DNA of 64,000 nt from Hyperoplus lanceolatus (Eukaryota > Chordata > Actinopteri > Uranoscopiformes > Ammodytidae). Under the pieces are notes generated by a model. It was given only the letters and a program-made list of their open reading frames with translations. It searched no databases and was not told the origin of the DNA. The translations under genes were made by a program, and so were the position numbers. The first letter of the stretch is position 1. The number at the start of each line of letters is the position of its first letter. The stretch is from contig CM049409.1 of NCBI GenBank assembly GCA_026929865.2, positions 7,719,452 to 7,783,451 on the forward strand, in the 5' to 3' direction. Shown in pieces: positions 62,661-64,000 of the stretch.

Positions 62661-64000
62661 ATATCTGAACAGGAAAGAACATTTATTTGAAGTAAATTTA
62701 ACTTTTTTCAGTAGTTACACAACATGTAGGTACACAGCAAGTACCATCAATACCTCTAAAAAAGACAATAAAACTAATGCATGTATTTATTTAGGTGTCA
62801 CTTAGGCAATTGTTTAACGACAGATCGTCCAAAAATTGACATTCAAAAGCTCAGTAAAGTGTACCATAACACCCAGTACCACTAGTTATGATACTGAGCA
62901 AACATATGTAATATATAACATCAGTTCTCATGAAACGCTTTGTTATGGTAAGAAAAAGATATATAATTTTGTTATGGACCAGAATATCTGAAGCTCCTAG
63001 TAGCTCGGGAGAAAATGGATTAACAGCAATGGTGAAACAAGACACACTGATTCAGCAGTTAGGTTTGACAAGTAAATGTAAAATACTTATTTTCTACTCT
63101 CTCTCTTCCTTGAAGTGTATGTCATTGTTGATTCTCAGTAAAACATAAAAAAAACACAACAGTGCCATTTTTTTCATTATGGACTCAAGATAAAACAACT
63201 TAATTATCACTCTCCTGTGACCAACCACTAGTTTAACCTGGTCCTGCCACTGTTATTTGAATGAGCACATTTGAATGATTTTTCGCTCTCTTTAGATCCA
63301 GTTGTTGGGTTACTAGCCACTCCAGGCCTGCTGTACTCCTCTTCAATTGAAGCAGTCGGGCTGAAGAATCCAGGAATCTTGTCCTATCACCCAGTTGATG
63401 AACATAGAAAGAAATGATCTGAGAATTACCACAAAATAGTTCAAATGCATTTTGATTTCCTTTATCTAAATCATTATAGCATTGTGGTTCCACATTATGC
63501 TTTCTATTCCACATAATGCTTTCTATTGCTTTAATAAAATATATTTGGTACCCTAATCAAATAAAATTCTCACTGAACCTTGTACAGATTGAAATTATTC
63601 TTTAATTAAAGAAACATGTAATCTCTATGACCATTCTACACAACACCACATGCATAGACTCAGTTTTTGCTCACTTTAGACTGAAATAGCAATGTGCACT
63701 TTGAATGTGGAACATGAAAACATTTATTCAAATACAGTTTAGTGTCTATAAACACACTTTATTTAGACAGATACTTGTGAAGCTAGGCAGCGCTAGGCTC
63801 ATGCTAACGTTGCTAATATAGCTAGCGCGCTAGGCGCGGCGCTAATGCTAACGTGGCTATGCTAGCGGGAGGCCGCATCGCTAATATATATGACATTATT
63901 CTTACATACACAAAACGATATCTCACAAATACCTCAGTTAACTCACCAATTATTCCCTTTGGCTAATGGCAGCATACTTGTGACCACCACGGGTCTTCAG

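Larger units (their letters stand above)
58996..64000 (+). other. downstream pcdh15 intron, partial
   Basis: It begins with donor gtgagt after 58995 and runs off the window. 58996-61490 shows a G-run at about 59402 and no recognised element. 61490-62660 carries two related tandem arrays. 62660-63770 is AT-rich and unassigned. 63776-63860 is a GC-rich patch of gcta words. No further pcdh15 exon is seen. Confidence 0.8.

Noticed and set aside
63233-63514. 93-codon minus-strand frame
   Set aside because: No domain recognised. It could belong to a transposon gene extending beyond the window, but nothing visible supports it.
58996-64000. The next pcdh15 exon (EC9 continuation)
   Set aside because: No frame resembling GLPASRVRYRVDD between AG and GT was found.

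Overview
The window is vertebrate nuclear DNA, almost certainly from a ray-finned (teleost, probably percomorph) fish. It is AT-rich, with long CA/TG, GA and CT microsatellites, fish-type L2-like LINE remnants and many non-autonomous hAT-type DNA transposons. One gene is visible: eighteen consecutive coding exons of protocadherin-15 on the + strand, between 7611 and 58995. All have AG/GT borders, and their phases join without a break.

Together the exons give 2717 nt (905 whole codons plus a split glycine codon). The frame co-linearly matches human PCDH15 from about residue 52 to about residue 957. It runs from inside extracellular cadherin repeat EC1 to the first part of EC9. The start codon, signal peptide and first EC1 strand lie upstream; EC9 to EC11, the membrane segment and the cytoplasmic tail lie downstream. 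PCDH15 forms the lower part of the hair-cell tip link, binds cadherin-23 through EC1-EC2, and is the Usher syndrome 1F / DFNB23 gene. Teleosts often carry two copies (pcdh15a and pcdh15b); I cannot tell which this is.

Layout: 1-7610 is intron or 5' flank with a hAT element and a GC-rich promoter-like patch. 7611-10314 holds four close exons (EC1-EC2). 10315-21265 holds three more exons (EC2-EC3), a 5'-truncated LINE and MITE-like repeats. 21266-36283 holds seven exons (EC3-EC6). 36284-53701 is two large introns around one exon (EC6-EC7), and it carries five DNA transposons with target-site duplications. 53702-58995 holds three exons (EC7-EC9). 58996-64000 is intron with two related degenerate tandem arrays rich in AGTTGA/TCAACT.

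The most informative non-coding observations are seven DNA elements with readable termini and 8-bp target-site duplications. Three of them share unusual TAGYCT...CCAGRCTA-like ends, and one carries what looks like a transposase-derived first exon with a splice donor. There are also a three-copy MITE family with TTAA borders, an exact 135-bp direct duplication inside one transposon, and the tandem arrays near the right edge. I see no RNA gene, no second host gene and no CRISPR array.
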